From Enterococcus viikkiensis (GTDB taxonomy: Bacteria; Bacillota; Bacilli; Lactobacillales; Enterococcaceae): DNA of 64,000 nucleotides. The DNA lies in NCBI RefSeq assembly GCF_005405345.1, contig NZ_BJDW01000003.1, forward strand, positions 62,001-126,000, in the 5' to 3' direction. A program made the translations under genes and the position numbers. The notes under the pieces are model-generated. The model had not been told where the DNA came from. It did not search any database and saw only the letters and a program-made list of their open reading frames with translations. Of the stretch, positions 9,694 to 18,666 are shown one piece after another. Numbering within the stretch: position 1 is the first letter of the stretch; each line of letters begins with the position of its first letter.

Positions 9694-9963
9694 TTAACGA
9701 CGTAGTCCTAGACGTTGGATTAATTCACGGTAACGTTGGATGTCAGTATTACGTAAGTAAGCTAACAAGTTACGACGATGTCCAATTTTTTTCATAAGGC
9801 CACGGTATGAATGGTGGTCTTTTTTGTGGATACGTGCATGCTCATTCAGTTGATTGATGTCTTCCGTTAATACAGCGATTTGTACTTCTGGAGAACCAGT
9901 ATCTCCTTCATGGCGTGCAAAATCATTGATGATTTCGTTTTTACGTTCTTTTGAGATTGCCAT
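9694..9963 (-). CDS. rpsO: 30S ribosomal protein S15
   Basis: The protein has 89 residues, exactly the family length, starting at the ATG at 9963 after AGAGGTG. It carries the S15 signature ([20 protein letters not shown]). S15 binds the central domain of 16S rRNA at an early step of 30S assembly. The reading frame runs 29 codons further upstream, but that part is the untranslated leader. Confidence 0.98.
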   Translation of the reverse strand: MAISKERKNEIINDFARHEGDTGSPEVQIAVLTEDINQLNEHARIHKKDHHSYRGLMKKIGHRRNLLAYLRNTDIQRYRELIQRLGLRR

Positions 9964-9969
9964 GTTTTT

Positions 9970-10052
9970 CACCTCTTTCTGATTTTTTCCTATGACTGAG
10001 TAAAGCGTTGGTGAATCGCCCAACCAAGTGATAGGTGGTGTGCTGTGCACAC
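9970..10052 (-). promoter_or_regulatory. Structured rpsO leader, candidate S15 autoregulatory RNA
   Basis: Between the predicted start of transcription and rpsO the RNA can form GTGTGC-ACAG-CACAC, then an outer CCTAT/ATAGG pairing that encloses GGTTGG/CCAACG. S15 is known to repress its own mRNA through leader structures in several bacterial groups, including Gram-positives. Here the role is inferred from position and foldability. Confidence 0.4.
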
Positions 10053-10058
10053 TCTAAC

Positions 10059-10087
10059 ACTTTACTTGATTTGCTCTAAAAAATCAA
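10059..10087 (-). promoter_or_regulatory. rpsO promoter
   Basis: On the minus strand TTGATT (10082-10087) and TAAAGT (10059-10064) are separated by exactly 17 bp, about 95 nt upstream of rpsO. Confidence 0.6.
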
Positions 10088-10230
10088 GCTGTATAGCAAT
10101 TTAAGCGAGTCTTTTATAATCATTACAATTTTTTTAAGGAATGAATTTGAAAAAAACAGTTTTTGTACCTGATTTACTTTTTGTGTTAAACTTACGTGAT
10201 GAAATCATGTCTTGAGAGGAGTTTTTTTTA

Positions 10231-10794
10231 ATGATCACAATGGATGATATTATTCGGGAAGGCCATCCGACCTTGCGGGCTGTCGCCAAAGAAGTCCCGA
10301 TTCCTCCAGTTGCTGAAGACGTGGAACTTGGAAAAGAAATGCTGCAGTTTCTTAAAAATAGTCAAGATCCCGAGAAAGCAGAAGAACTACATTTACGCGG
10401 TGGTGTCGGTTTAGCGGCGCCCCAATTAGATATTTCAAAACGGATCATCGCTGTCCATGTGCCTAGCATCGATCCGGAAAAACCAGAGAGCGGCATTAGC
10501 ACCGTGATGTACAATCCAAAAATTTTGAGCCATTCTGTTCAAGAAGCTTGTCTAGGTGAAGGTGAAGGCTGTTTATCCGTGGATCGCGAAGTTCCTGGCT
10601 ACGTCGTGCGAGCAGCTCGAATCACGGTTTCTTATTTCGACGCAGAAGGTGAAAAACACAAGATTCGCTTGAAGAATTATAATGCTATCGTCGTTCAACA
10701 TGAGATCGATCATATCAATGGCATCATGTTCTACGATCACATCGATGAAAAAAATCCATTGAAGTTAAAAGATGGCGTCTTGGTCATTGATTAA
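10231..10794 (+). CDS. def: Peptide deformylase
   Basis: The protein has 187 residues with all three type 2 deformylase motifs: [13 protein letters not shown] and QHEIDH. The Cys and the two His bind the catalytic metal (Fe2+ in most bacteria). The enzyme removes the N-formyl group from nascent proteins. ATG follows GAGGAG with 8-nt spacing. It is transcribed divergently from rpsO and ends at a strong hairpin shared with the niaR operon. Confidence 0.97.
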   Translation: MITMDDIIREGHPTLRAVAKEVPIPPVAEDVELGKEMLQFLKNSQDPEKAEELHLRGGVGLAAPQLDISKRIIAVHVPSIDPEKPESGISTVMYNPKILSHSVQEACLGEGEGCLSVDREVPGYVVRAARITVSYFDAEGEKHKIRLKNYNAIVVQHEIDHINGIMFYDHIDEKNPLKLKDGVLVID

Positions 10795-10805
10795 CTAGAA
10801 AGCTT

Positions 10806-10838
10806 AAAACCGTCACGCTTACGCGTGACGGTTTTCTT
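10806..10838. terminator. Bidirectional terminator between def and niaR
   Basis: A perfect 13-bp stem (10806-10818 with 10823-10835) has a 4-nt loop and an A/T-rich flank on both sides. The niaR stop codon lies inside it. Confidence 0.9.
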
Positions 10839-11346
10839 CATATAAGATCCCTTTTTCTGAGAGAGCTTGTTTGATTTTGGCTAAATCTTCCAAAGAATCA
10901 TATGCAATCGTATGCAAGTGGATGCCATCCGTTAACTCAGAGAGGAAGGCCGCTTGATTTTTTTGTGCCTGATTCAAAAAACGATCGACATCCTTTTGAG
11001 TCGTCAAATGCAACCCACCGATTAGTTCACCGTACAAGGGATGTTCTACGATCACATCGATCACTTCTCCGCCTTGATCAATAATCGTGCGTAGCTCCGT
11101 TTCCGCCTGTGAGCGCTCATGTTGGACCGCGATCTTACTGATTAATTTTTCTGTTTCTCTTTCTAATAAATAACCTCGTGCCGTCGCGATGATATTTTCA
11201 CCGGAAGCCCGTAGCAAAGCGACGTCCCCAACGACGATCTGCCGGCTAACGCCAAATTTTTTAGCAAAGCTAGTAGCGCTGATAGGTTTATCTGCTTGCT
11301 GCAAGGCGGCTAAAATTTGGGCTTTACGTTGCTCGCCTTCAATCAT
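10819..11346 (-). CDS. niaR: NiaR-type niacin-responsive transcriptional repressor
   Basis: The protein has 175 residues: an N-terminal HTH_11 domain ([21 protein letters not shown], residues 22-42) and a C-terminal 3H domain with its conserved histidines in [14 protein letters not shown] and DGIHLHTI. NiaR (YrxA) represses NAD synthesis or niacin uptake genes when nicotinic acid is bound. It overlaps the upstream acetyltransferase/chorismate mutase gene by 8 nt, so it is translationally coupled. A Sir2 deacylase, which consumes NAD and releases nicotinamide, starts the same apparent operon. Confidence 0.9.
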   Translation of the reverse strand: MIEGEQRKAQILAALQQADKPISATSFAKKFGVSRQIVVGDVALLRASGENIIATARGYLLERETEKLISKIAVQHERSQAETELRTIIDQGGEVIDVIVEHPLYGELIGGLHLTTQKDVDRFLNQAQKNQAAFLSELTDGIHLHTIAYDSLEDLAKIKQALSEKGILYEENRHA

Positions 11347-12181
11347 CCGTCTTCAACCGCCCTTCTTGATACGTTCGTGATTGTTTCATAATGTCTTTAA
11401 ACGTTTCAACGATCGCTTCGCGGTACGTTTCATCCTTCACCGCATCTGCTATCTTTGCTAAGACCATTTCTTCCCGGCTCGGATCTAAAACCACTTTATT
11501 CGTTTGTGCTTTATAATCAGAAATTTCACTAACTGCTGCCATGCGTTTTTCCAACAAAGCCACGAGCTTTTGATCGATCTGATCAATTTTTTCTCGTGCT
11601 TGCAAGAGTGCGTCTTGTTCCGATTCTTCTTCGATCGTTTTGATGATCTGCGCCGGATTTCCCCCAACAACGACATTATCAGGAAATGACTTTGTCACCA
11701 CCGCTCCGGCGGCAACGACGACATTATTTCCTAGCGTCACACCTGGGACAATCACTGCTGAGCCACCGATCCAAACATTGTCCCCGATTGTAATCGGCTT
11801 GCCTAGCTCTAAGCCACTATTGCGTTTGGCCGGTTCGATCGGATGACTGGCTGTATATAATTGGACGTTCGGTCCAAACATACAGTTGTCCCCAATTGTG
11901 ATAGGACAAATATCTAGAAAAACATTGTGGAAGTTACAATAAAAATTTTCCCCTACAAAAATATTGTAGCCATAATCAAAGGAAATCGAAGGTTCGATGT
12001 AGACATGCTTTTTCGTTCCTCCAAAGGCTGCTTTGACAAAGACCTCCCGCTTGTCTTTATCTGCCTCTTGATTGATTGTTCGTAATTTTACGCGGGCATC
12101 TCTACGGTCTGCCGATAATTCTGGATCGCCAGCAAAATATAATTTTCCCGCGATCATTTTTTCTTTTTCAGTTAACTCCAC
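11339..12181 (-). CDS. Fusion: maltose/galactoside O-acetyltransferase-like + AroQ chorismate mutase
   Basis: Residues 1-185 form a sugar O-acetyltransferase: an N-terminal Mac domain ([18 protein letters not shown]), then left-handed beta-helix hexapeptide repeats with the catalytic histidine in TASHP. Residues about 195-280 form an AroQ-type chorismate mutase. Set against the E. coli enzyme, all key residues can be matched: Arg in REKID, Arg in EKRMA, Lys in DYKAQ, the D-x-x-R-E set in DPSREE, and Gln in RTYQ. The GTG at 12181 lies 7 nt after GGAGG and is preferred over the ATG at 12187. The joining of the two activities is unusual; no stop or frameshift separates them. Confidence 0.85.
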   Translation of the reverse strand: MELTEKEKMIAGKLYFAGDPELSADRRDARVKLRTINQEADKDKREVFVKAAFGGTKKHVYIEPSISFDYGYNIFVGENFYCNFHNVFLDICPITIGDNCMFGPNVQLYTASHPIEPAKRNSGLELGKPITIGDNVWIGGSAVIVPGVTLGNNVVVAAGAVVTKSFPDNVVVGGNPAQIIKTIEEESEQDALLQAREKIDQIDQKLVALLEKRMAAVSEISDYKAQTNKVVLDPSREEMVLAKIADAVKDETYREAIVETFKDIMKQSRTYQEGRLKTDD

Positions 12182-12233
12182 GCACATTCCTCCTCATTTG
12201 TATGAAGCGTTGCTCTTCTATCTAAGTGAACCG

Positions 12234-12932
12234 CTACAATTTTTCAAACACCGCGACCCCATTTGTCTGGATAAAATCATAAGAACCCGCTAATTGGATC
12301 GGTGTTTGATTAATCACCAATACGTTTGCATCACTACTTTTTTCATAAATTAAATCACAAAACGGGTGGACTTGAAAGCTTGTCCCGACGATGACTACAA
12401 GTTCAGCTTTTTCCACCCCATAAATTGCTTGTTGGATCACCGACTCTTCAAAGCCTTCGCCATACAAAACGATATTTGGCCGAATTTGTCCACCACACTC
12501 TTTATGGTGATCACTTTGCAAATACTCTTGCCACGCAACTGGCTGTTGGCAATTGCGGCAATAGCAGTCATACAGCGAACCATGAAAGTTCACTAAGTGC
12601 TGGCTTCCAGCTGCTGCGTGCAGCCCATCAATATTTTGAGAAACGATCCAGACTTCCTTTTCCGCTTCCAATTTCACCATCATCTGATGGATCACATTTG
12701 GTTTCGCCTCTTCATGATACAGATGTTTGACAAATTCGTAAAATTTCTGCGGCTCATTCACCAAACAATCGTTACTCAATAAATATTCTGGCGCTTCAAG
12801 TCCTTGATAAACACCTTGTAACGAGCGATAATCCGGCACTCCAGACGGCGTCGAAACGCCCGCACCTGTCAAAAATGTAATCTTTTGCGCTGCTTGAATC
12901 ATTTGTATCCCTTGATCAATCGTGATCTCCAT
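12234..12932 (-). CDS. cobB: Sir2-family NAD-dependent protein deacylase
   Basis: The protein has 232 residues. Sirtuin motifs: TGAGVSTPSGVPDYRS (NAD binding), SQNIDGLH, catalytic His in NFHGS, a zinc site C-x2-C (CYCRNCQ) with only one later Cys evident in HHKECGG, and GTSFQVHP. It removes acyl groups from lysines using NAD. The ATG at 12932 sits 7 nt after GAGGTG; a GTG three codons earlier overlaps that site. It heads the operon with the acetyltransferase fusion and NiaR. The zinc ligand set looks incomplete (three Cys rather than four clearly placed). Confidence 0.9.
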   Translation of the reverse strand: MEITIDQGIQMIQAAQKITFLTGAGVSTPSGVPDYRSLQGVYQGLEAPEYLLSNDCLVNEPQKFYEFVKHLYHEEAKPNVIHQMMVKLEAEKEVWIVSQNIDGLHAAAGSQHLVNFHGSLYDCYCRNCQQPVAWQEYLQSDHHKECGGQIRPNIVLYGEGFEESVIQQAIYGVEKAELVVIVGTSFQVHPFCDLIYEKSSDANVLVINQTPIQLAGSYDFIQTNGVAVFEKL

Positions 12933-13105
12933 TTCTGTCACCTCAAGACTAAGTATAGTATAAAAGCGGGGTAAAATAAAAAAACTCTTCTAATTTATTT
13001 ACTTGATAAAAATGGTTTTATTCAATTCTTTTTGTCCAATCCGACAAAAAAGTGGTGATCATTAAAAAATACACCCGTTTTTTTGTTCATTTCAAATGAT
13101 TTCCA

Positions 13106-13134
13106 TTGACTTTTTCATTTCTACCCTTTAGACT
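13106..13134 (+). promoter_or_regulatory. Promoter of the lysine riboswitch transcript
   Basis: TTGACT (13106-13111) and TAGACT (13129-13134) are separated by 17 bp, just upstream of the riboswitch. Confidence 0.75.
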
Positions 13135-13169
13135 GTGAAACATAATAACTGAATACGAGATGCCTCAGT

Positions 13170-13350
13170 ACAATGAGGTAGAGGTCGCGAACCTTATTAA
13201 CCCTATGGAGTGTAGAGACACGATGAAATAGGACTAGGAAGTTTCGCCGAAATGTACAAAATTCTCTAAGTTTTGTATGTTGGGACGCAAGCAAATAACT
13301 TGCGGACTGTCTTAGCAGTGATGCTAAGTTGCGCTATGTTTTTGTGAGAG
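13170..13350 (+). ncRNA. Lysine riboswitch (L box)
   Basis: The hallmark elements appear in order: GTAGAGGTCGCGAAC, the loop region with GAAGTTTCGCCGAAATG, a P4-like stem CGCAAG/CTTGCG, GGACTGTC, a P5-like stem TTAGCA/TGCTAA, and the closing GCGCTATG that pairs with the 5' strand. L boxes bind lysine and terminate transcription when it is plentiful. A terminator hairpin follows at 13376-13409, so lysine would switch off the ABC transporter downstream. That identifies the transporter's substrate far better than its protein sequence does. Confidence 0.9.
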
Positions 13351-13375
13351 GGAACACCATCTTCTTATTATCTGC

Positions 13376-13409
13376 AAGCGGCCTTATATACAAATCGGCG
13401 GCTTTTTTT
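13376..13409 (+). terminator. Riboswitch-controlled terminator
   Basis: AAGCGGCC (13376-13383) pairs with GGCGGCTT (13397-13404) with one mismatch, followed by seven T. It is the expression platform of the lysine riboswitch. Confidence 0.75.
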
Positions 13410-13469
13410 GTTGCAGTTTTTCAAAGACACCCTTGCCCAATCTCGTGATTTCAAGAAAGGGAGAAAGTT

Positions 13470-15068
13470 ATGAATAGAAGAAAATTTTCAGTTATCGCCT
13501 TTATCGCATTATTTATTTCATTTTTTGGAGCACCGCTACTCACTCACGCGGATGCTAAAACACCTGAAGGAGAATTACGGGTCGGCATGGAAGCCGGCTA
13601 TGCCCCTTTCAACTGGACCCAAAAAGACAACCGCAATGGTGCGGTGCAAATCCAAGGAGACCAAGCCTATGCTGGCGGTTATGATGTTCAGATGGCCAAA
13701 AAAATCGCGGATAAAATGAACCGCAAATTAGTCGTTGTTAAAACCGAATGGGACGGATTGTTGCCTGCTTTGCAATCCGGTAAAATCGATGCCATCATTG
13801 CGGGGATGTCCCCCACAGCTGAACGTCGGAAAGAAGTCGACTTCTCCGATCCTTATTACGAATCACAGCTTGTTATCGTTACTCGTAAAGACACGAAATA
13901 TGCTAAAGCAACCTCTATTAAAGATTTTTCTGGTGCAAAGATCACCGCCCAATTGAGTACTTTCCACTACGACGTGATCCCGCAAATCCCTGGTGTTAAA
14001 AAACAAGAAGCCATGGATAATTTCCCAGCAATGCGAGTCGCTTTAGAATCCGGAACCATCGACGGCTACGTCAGTGAACGACCTGAAGGCGTTACTGCTG
14101 AAAGCGTCAATCCTGATTTAAAAATGATAGAATTCGACAAAGCCAATGGGTTCCAAACCAACCCTGAAGATGTGCAAGTTTCCGTGGGAATGCGTAAAGG
14201 TGATCCTGATATGGCACAAGTCAATCAAACCTTAGCAGGTATCTCGCAAGATGAGCGAGTACAAATTATGGACAAAGCAATTAAGGACCAACCCGCGTCA
14301 GACGAAACCACTAGCAGCTCAGGTAAAAAAGAAAATGTATTTATTCGCATCTTAAAACAAAATGGTTCAATGTTCTTACGAGGAACTGGTGTAACCTTGT
14401 TATTAGCTATCGTCGGAACAACAGTGGGAACTTTGATTGGTTTACTCGTCGGAGTCTTCCGTACCTTACCTGAATCAGACAATGGTGCAAAACGCGGCCT
14501 ACAAAAAGTGTTTGGCTGGTTGTTAAATGCCTACATCGAAATTTTCCGCGGTACGCCAATGATCGTTCAATCTGCGGTAATCTATTATGGGATCGCGATG
14601 GCCTTCGGAATTGATTTGAATCGAACAGCCGCAGCACTCTTTATTGTTTCGATTAATACCGGAGCTTATATGTCTGAAATCGTTCGTGGTGGGATTTTCG
14701 CCGTTGACCAAGGTCAATTCGAAGCCGCTCATGCAATTGGAATGACTCATGGGCAAACAATGCGCAAGGTCGTCTTGCCTCAAGTCTTGCGTAATATTTT
14801 GCCAGCGACTGGGAATGAATTAGTCATCAATATCAAAGATACCTCTGTATTAAGTATCATTTCTGTTTCTGAATTGTTCTTCCAAGGGAAATCCGCAGCC
14901 GGAACGAACTATATGTTCTTCCAAACCTACTTCATTATTTGTGTGATTTACTTTGTCTTAACTTTCACCGCAACGCGGATCTTACGCTTAGTTGAGAAAA
15001 AAATGGACGGCCCATCCGCTTATGTTCGTTTAGATGACGTTGATGTAGCCATTGGCGAAGACAAATAA
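13470..15068 (+). CDS. Fused substrate-binding/permease protein of an amino-acid (lysine) ABC transporter
   Basis: The protein has 532 residues. A signal peptide (1-27) is followed by a periplasmic-binding-protein type 2 domain (about 35-270; LRVGMEAGYAPFNWT) and then a HisM-like permease domain (about 290-520) with the inner-membrane EAA-type loop EAAHAIGMTHGQTMRKVVLP. Such fusions are common in lactic acid bacteria and place the receptor permanently on the transporter. The upstream L box indicates lysine as substrate. The ATPase partner follows after a structured 117-nt gap. Confidence 0.92.
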   Translation: MNRRKFSVIAFIALFISFFGAPLLTHADAKTPEGELRVGMEAGYAPFNWTQKDNRNGAVQIQGDQAYAGGYDVQMAKKIADKMNRKLVVVKTEWDGLLPALQSGKIDAIIAGMSPTAERRKEVDFSDPYYESQLVIVTRKDTKYAKATSIKDFSGAKITAQLSTFHYDVIPQIPGVKKQEAMDNFPAMRVALESGTIDGYVSERPEGVTAESVNPDLKMIEFDKANGFQTNPEDVQVSVGMRKGDPDMAQVNQTLAGISQDERVQIMDKAIKDQPASDETTSSSGKKENVFIRILKQNGSMFLRGTGVTLLLAIVGTTVGTLIGLLVGVFRTLPESDNGAKRGLQKVFGWLLNAYIEIFRGTPMIVQSAVIYYGIAMAFGIDLNRTAAALFIVSINTGAYMSEIVRGGIFAVDQGQFEAAHAIGMTHGQTMRKVVLPQVLRNILPATGNELVINIKDTSVLSIISVSELFFQGKSAAGTNYMFFQTYFIICVIYFVLTFTATRILRLVEKKMDGPSAYVRLDDVDVAIGEDK

Positions 15069-15077
15069 AATGAACCG

Positions 15078-15146
15078 TACCTTCACAAACAGGAACTCTG
15101 AAAACCAGAGATGGGTGAAGGATGCCGGTGTTACTATACGGCATGA
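15078..15146 (+). other. Structured gap between transporter permease and ATPase genes
   Basis: CCTTCAC and GTGAAGG enclose an inner CTCTG/CAGAG hairpin, and ATGCCG…CGGCAT follows. It lacks a T run, so it is not an ordinary terminator. It could stabilise the upstream mRNA or tune ATPase expression. Confidence 0.4.
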
Positions 15147-15185
15147 AGAAAAATTAATTCTTTACTACGAATAAGGAGGATCATT

Positions 15186-15929
15186 ATGAGTAATATCATT
15201 GCAATCGAGCATTTGAAAAAAAGTTTCGGCGACAATCTCGTCTTAAAAGATATCAGCATGAATGTCAACAAAGGAGAAGTTGTGACCATTATCGGCGCCT
15301 CTGGTTCTGGTAAATCAACTTTTCTCCGCTGCATCAATTTATTAGAAACGCCAACCGATGGTAAAATTTTGTATCAAGGTGAGAATGTTTTGACACCGGG
15401 ATATAATTTACCAAAATACCGTACCCACTTAGGAATGGTGTTTCAATCCTTCAATTTGTTCAACAATATGAATGTTTTGCAAAACTGTATGAGCGGCCAA
15501 GTAACCGTCTTGGGACGTAAAGAAGAGGAAGCGAAAAAAGTCGCGTTGGAGAACTTGGAAAAAGTTGGAATGGCTCGCTTCGTTGATGCGAAACCGGCAC
15601 AGCTTTCCGGCGGACAAAAACAACGGGTCGCAATCGCCCGGGCGTTATCCATGGATCCCGAAGTTATGCTATTTGACGAACCCACCTCCGCCCTCGATCC
15701 AGAAATGGTCGGTGATGTGTTGCAGATCATGAAAAAATTAGCCGAAAGCGGCTTAACGATGGTGATTGTCACTCATGAGATGGCTTTTGCCAAAGAAGTA
15801 TCCGATCGCGTGATTTTCATGGATCAAGGCGTGATCGCTGAACAAGGCACACCTGAAGATATCTTTGTTCATCCAAAAGAAGTTCGAACCAAAGAATTCC
15901 TGCACCGTGTCTTACATCCTGAACCGTAA
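15186..15929 (+). CDS. ATP-binding protein of the lysine-type ABC transporter
   Basis: The protein has 247 residues with Walker A (GASGSGKST), Q-loop (MVFQSFNLF), signature (LSGGQKQR), Walker B ([12 protein letters not shown]) and the switch histidine (VTHEM). It belongs to the GlnQ/HisP branch of polar amino-acid importers. It pairs with the upstream binding-protein/permease fusion and follows a strong site (AAGGAGG). Confidence 0.95.
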   Translation: MSNIIAIEHLKKSFGDNLVLKDISMNVNKGEVVTIIGASGSGKSTFLRCINLLETPTDGKILYQGENVLTPGYNLPKYRTHLGMVFQSFNLFNNMNVLQNCMSGQVTVLGRKEEEAKKVALENLEKVGMARFVDAKPAQLSGGQKQRVAIARALSMDPEVMLFDEPTSALDPEMVGDVLQIMKKLAESGLTMVIVTHEMAFAKEVSDRVIFMDQGVIAEQGTPEDIFVHPKEVRTKEFLHRVLHPEP

Positions 15930-15936
15930 ATACCTA

Positions 15937-15985
15937 AAAAAGGCTCTGACAGAAAAGCAATTACTGCTTCTGTCAGAGCCTTTTT
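15937..15985. terminator. Bidirectional terminator between the ABC ATPase and TMEM175-like genes
   Basis: A perfect 18-bp stem (15937-15954 with 15968-15985) has A on one flank and T on the other. It serves both converging genes. Confidence 0.92.
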
Positions 15986-15986
15986 A

Positions 15987-16583
15987 CTATGCTTTCTTTC
16001 GATGAAAGATTTTTTCATAGTATTTATTCGCCGTACGATAGGAACTCACCCAAATACCTGAAACTAAAAAGCGGCCAAATATTCCGATTGGCGGAAAAAT
16101 AAAGACGCCCGCCATCACCGCAAAATTAATAACCATTGATACTCTGCTGCGACGATCTCTTCGCAATACTTTTGCAACATGACTATTCGGATCATTCGCC
16201 TTGATTAATTGATCAGACAATATGCTATAAGAAAAACTCCACATCGTATAAATAATGACATAGGACATTTCAGGCCAAAATTCCCCAGGATTGCGACCAA
16301 CCCAACTTGTCACAGCCGGACATAAGGTTAGCCAAAATAACCAAAAAATATTTGCCCAAATCACTCGATAATTGATTTTTTCTGCCATCTGCATCATTCG
16401 ATGATGGTTCACCCAAATAACCGCAACAAAAATAAAACTAACAACATACGCAAATAAAATATTCGTAATAGCTTTCAAAGAAGCCAGTATTGGCGCATCT
16501 GGTATTTGAATATTCAACACCAAGACGGTTAAAACAATCGCTACCACACCATCTGTAAATGCTTCTAAACGGGATTTTGTCAT
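15987..16583 (-). CDS. TMEM175-like (DUF1211) potassium channel family protein
   Basis: The protein has 198 residues and about five to six membrane segments. The first helix carries the family signature R-x3-F-S/T-D (SRLEAFTDGVVAIVLT). Bacterial members form tetrameric K+-leak channels. A second Arg/Lys-rich stretch (LRRDRRSRV) lies on the cytoplasmic side. It stands alone with its own ribosome site. The physiological role in enterococci is not known. Confidence 0.88.
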   Translation of the reverse strand: MTKSRLEAFTDGVVAIVLTVLVLNIQIPDAPILASLKAITNILFAYVVSFIFVAVIWVNHHRMMQMAEKINYRVIWANIFWLFWLTLCPAVTSWVGRNPGEFWPEMSYVIIYTMWSFSYSILSDQLIKANDPNSHVAKVLRRDRRSRVSMVINFAVMAGVFIFPPIGIFGRFLVSGIWVSSYRTANKYYEKIFHRKKA

Positions 16584-16755
16584 TTTTTCACCTTCTTTCT
16601 TAGAATAGCATGAAATTATTTTTAACTATATAAAATTACTCACTTTTTGTCTGTTAATAACTGACAGTTCTATGTAAATAAAGTACAATTATAAAAAGTA
16701 TTATGGTTAAAAAAATTCATATTAATAAAGTAAATTAATAAAAGGAGGAAAACAG

Positions 16756-18258
16756 ATGTTATATGAGGAACTTATGTTGGATTCGTCGCTCCTCTTACGT
16801 TTTACTATTTTCAAATATTTAAACCAATCTACGAAACAAATCTTATCGATCAGTCAATTATCAGAAGATTTAGAACTAAATTATCAACAAAGCGTGATTG
16901 AGCTAAACGAAATTGATCAAGAATTGGCGGAGATCAGTCCGAATCATGAGACAATCATGATGCGTGCAGGTAAGGTTAACTTGGAGAATCTCACTGCGAC
17001 AATAGACATTTACCGCTACCATCTATTGAAGCAAGCCGTTCCGTTCCAATTCATTTTATACTTCATGAATGAAGAAAATCCAACAATCGATAAATTTTGT
17101 GAAAAATATTTTGTTAGCCGCTCGACTGTTTCTCGCAAAATCGATAAATTAAAAAAACATTTGAAGCGTTTCAATATCCGTTTTACATATACAGAAGCTG
17201 GCATGTCTGGTGATGAACGTTTGATTCGTCTCGCGTTGTTTGATCTTTTATGGTTGGGAACGCGGGGAATTGAATGTCCGCTCGTTGTGGATCAACAACA
17301 ACTTGAGCAGGTCATGAATACTTATAAAGATTATTACCCACTCGCTCGGACTTATTTTGGTACGCAAGAAATTAAATTATTTAGTTGTATCAATTTGATC
17401 CGCATCAAAAATAAAAAGTTCGTTAAATACGATCCTCGTTATAACTTCTTAATGAAGGACAATCCTTATTATGATTTTACTTCATTACGAGATCTGATTG
17501 AAGAACCCTTAACAACTCGTCAAATCAAAGGGGAATCTAGTTTCATTTATTTCCTTGCTCACTATTCCCCATTTTACACGATTCGAGACGATCCAAGTAT
17601 GAAACAAGCCATCCATGATTTTGATGCACGGCCAAATCCGGTCAATGATTTTGTGATGGAGTTTCGATTGTTCGCTAAAAAAACACTATTTCCTGATCGC
17701 CCTGAAATAATGGATGATCCGCTCGTTGTATCAAACCTTTTGAACATCACATTTGGCTACTTTATTTTCCGTCAGCCTTTCCCAAGTATCATTGAGTTAG
17801 TGATGGATCCAAACGAAAAGCAAACACGCGGCGAATACATCCTGTTCCAAAATATCCAAAACTTTATGCAGATGGCCAAAGACAATCCTTCTTACAGCTT
17901 CATTAGCTCTGTTCATCCGATGCTAACCAGAGGATTCAAACGACTGCTGCTGCCGTACTTCAATCAATTCCCTTATGCGAAAAATTTGAGTGTCGGTATT
18001 GCTTTGGAGCATAATGCGATCTTTGTTTGCGATCTGTATCGCTTTTTAGAAGATCTACGCTTTATCAATGCGGAGCCGTACGATGTTTCACTGAAGGATG
18101 ATTATGATTTAATCATTAGTTCTTCTTCATTATTGAAAAAGGAAAAACCACATATTCCATTGTATCAACTTGATTTTCCTTATACAAAAAATGGATTGGT
18201 TCCATTATATATCGAATTACGTAGAATCTACGACAAGAAAAATCGCGTCTACGAATAA
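16756..18258 (+). CDS. Mga-like transcriptional regulator
   Basis: The protein has 500 residues. It has an N-terminal HTH, then an Mga-type helix-turn-helix (NPTIDKFCEKYFVSRSTVSR, about residues 107-126), central regions like PTS-regulation domains, and a C-terminal EIIB-like part (LSVGIALEHNA; DLIISSSS). Relatives are Mga of streptococci and MafR of E. faecalis, which control virulence and carbohydrate genes. ATG follows AAAGGAGG. It lies just upstream of the twin small-RNA genes; a regulatory link is possible but unproved. Confidence 0.85.
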   Translation: MLYEELMLDSSLLLRFTIFKYLNQSTKQILSISQLSEDLELNYQQSVIELNEIDQELAEISPNHETIMMRAGKVNLENLTATIDIYRYHLLKQAVPFQFILYFMNEENPTIDKFCEKYFVSRSTVSRKIDKLKKHLKRFNIRFTYTEAGMSGDERLIRLALFDLLWLGTRGIECPLVVDQQQLEQVMNTYKDYYPLARTYFGTQEIKLFSCINLIRIKNKKFVKYDPRYNFLMKDNPYYDFTSLRDLIEEPLTTRQIKGESSFIYFLAHYSPFYTIRDDPSMKQAIHDFDARPNPVNDFVMEFRLFAKKTLFPDRPEIMDDPLVVSNLLNITFGYFIFRQPFPSIIELVMDPNEKQTRGEYILFQNIQNFMQMAKDNPSYSFISSVHPMLTRGFKRLLLPYFNQFPYAKNLSVGIALEHNAIFVCDLYRFLEDLRFINAEPYDVSLKDDYDLIISSSSLLKKEKPHIPLYQLDFPYTKNGLVPLYIELRRIYDKKNRVYE

Positions 18259-18265
18259 AAAAATG

Positions 18266-18312
18266 AACCGACCGACAAGCGTTTTTACTTGCTCTTGTTG
18301 GTCGGTTTTTTC
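18266..18312 (+). terminator. Terminator after the Mga-like gene
   Basis: AACCGACCGACAAG (18266-18279) pairs with CTTGTTGGTCGGTT (18294-18307), with one G-T pair, followed by T. Confidence 0.9.
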
Positions 18313-18463
18313 TAAAATAAAATAACGGATGTGCTTCAAAATACCTTTAACTCTATGAATCAAAAACTAATCTAATAGTACTTATTGACTTTATTTTTCT
18401 TAAAGTTAACGGATTCGCTAGTCTTTCATCACATTTTTTTCATAACTAGTTGCTACTATATAG

Positions 18464-18544
18464 GCATACCAACAAACAACCCTAACACTTTTTCATTTTT
18501 TAACTCCTTTGCTCATCGGCCACCCACCGATGAGCTCTTTTTTT
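18464..18544 (+). ncRNA. Candidate small RNA, copy 1 (anti-SD/anti-AUG type)
   Basis: A TGCTACTATATA promoter box precedes it, with no clear -35. The predicted RNA of about 80 nt has an unpaired A/C-rich 5' part (CATACCAACAAACAACCC), then TTTTTCATTTTTTAACTCC, then a terminator with a 9-bp stem (18511-18519 with 18527-18535) and a T run. The middle part is an exact complement of an ideal start region: anti-CAT at 18494-18496 and CTCCTTT (anti Shine-Dalgarno) at 18504-18510. This resembles the CiaR-dependent csRNAs of streptococci, though no CiaR site is evident. Confidence 0.75.
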
Positions 18545-18666
18545 GTTTGCAACTATTTTAAAACAACCTAATTCAGATAAAGTGTCGTTACTTTTTCTTA
18601 ACTTATTCTCTTATTTATTCTCAATCCTCGTTCACAATTTATTCACAACTAGTTGCTATTATATAA

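Noticed and set aside
18464-18544. Minus-strand mini-gene with AAAGGAG and ATG (M-K-K-C-stop) in each repeat
   Set aside because: The hairpin with U-run and promoter box are oriented for the + strand; the mini-frame is the necessary complement of the anti-start sequence.
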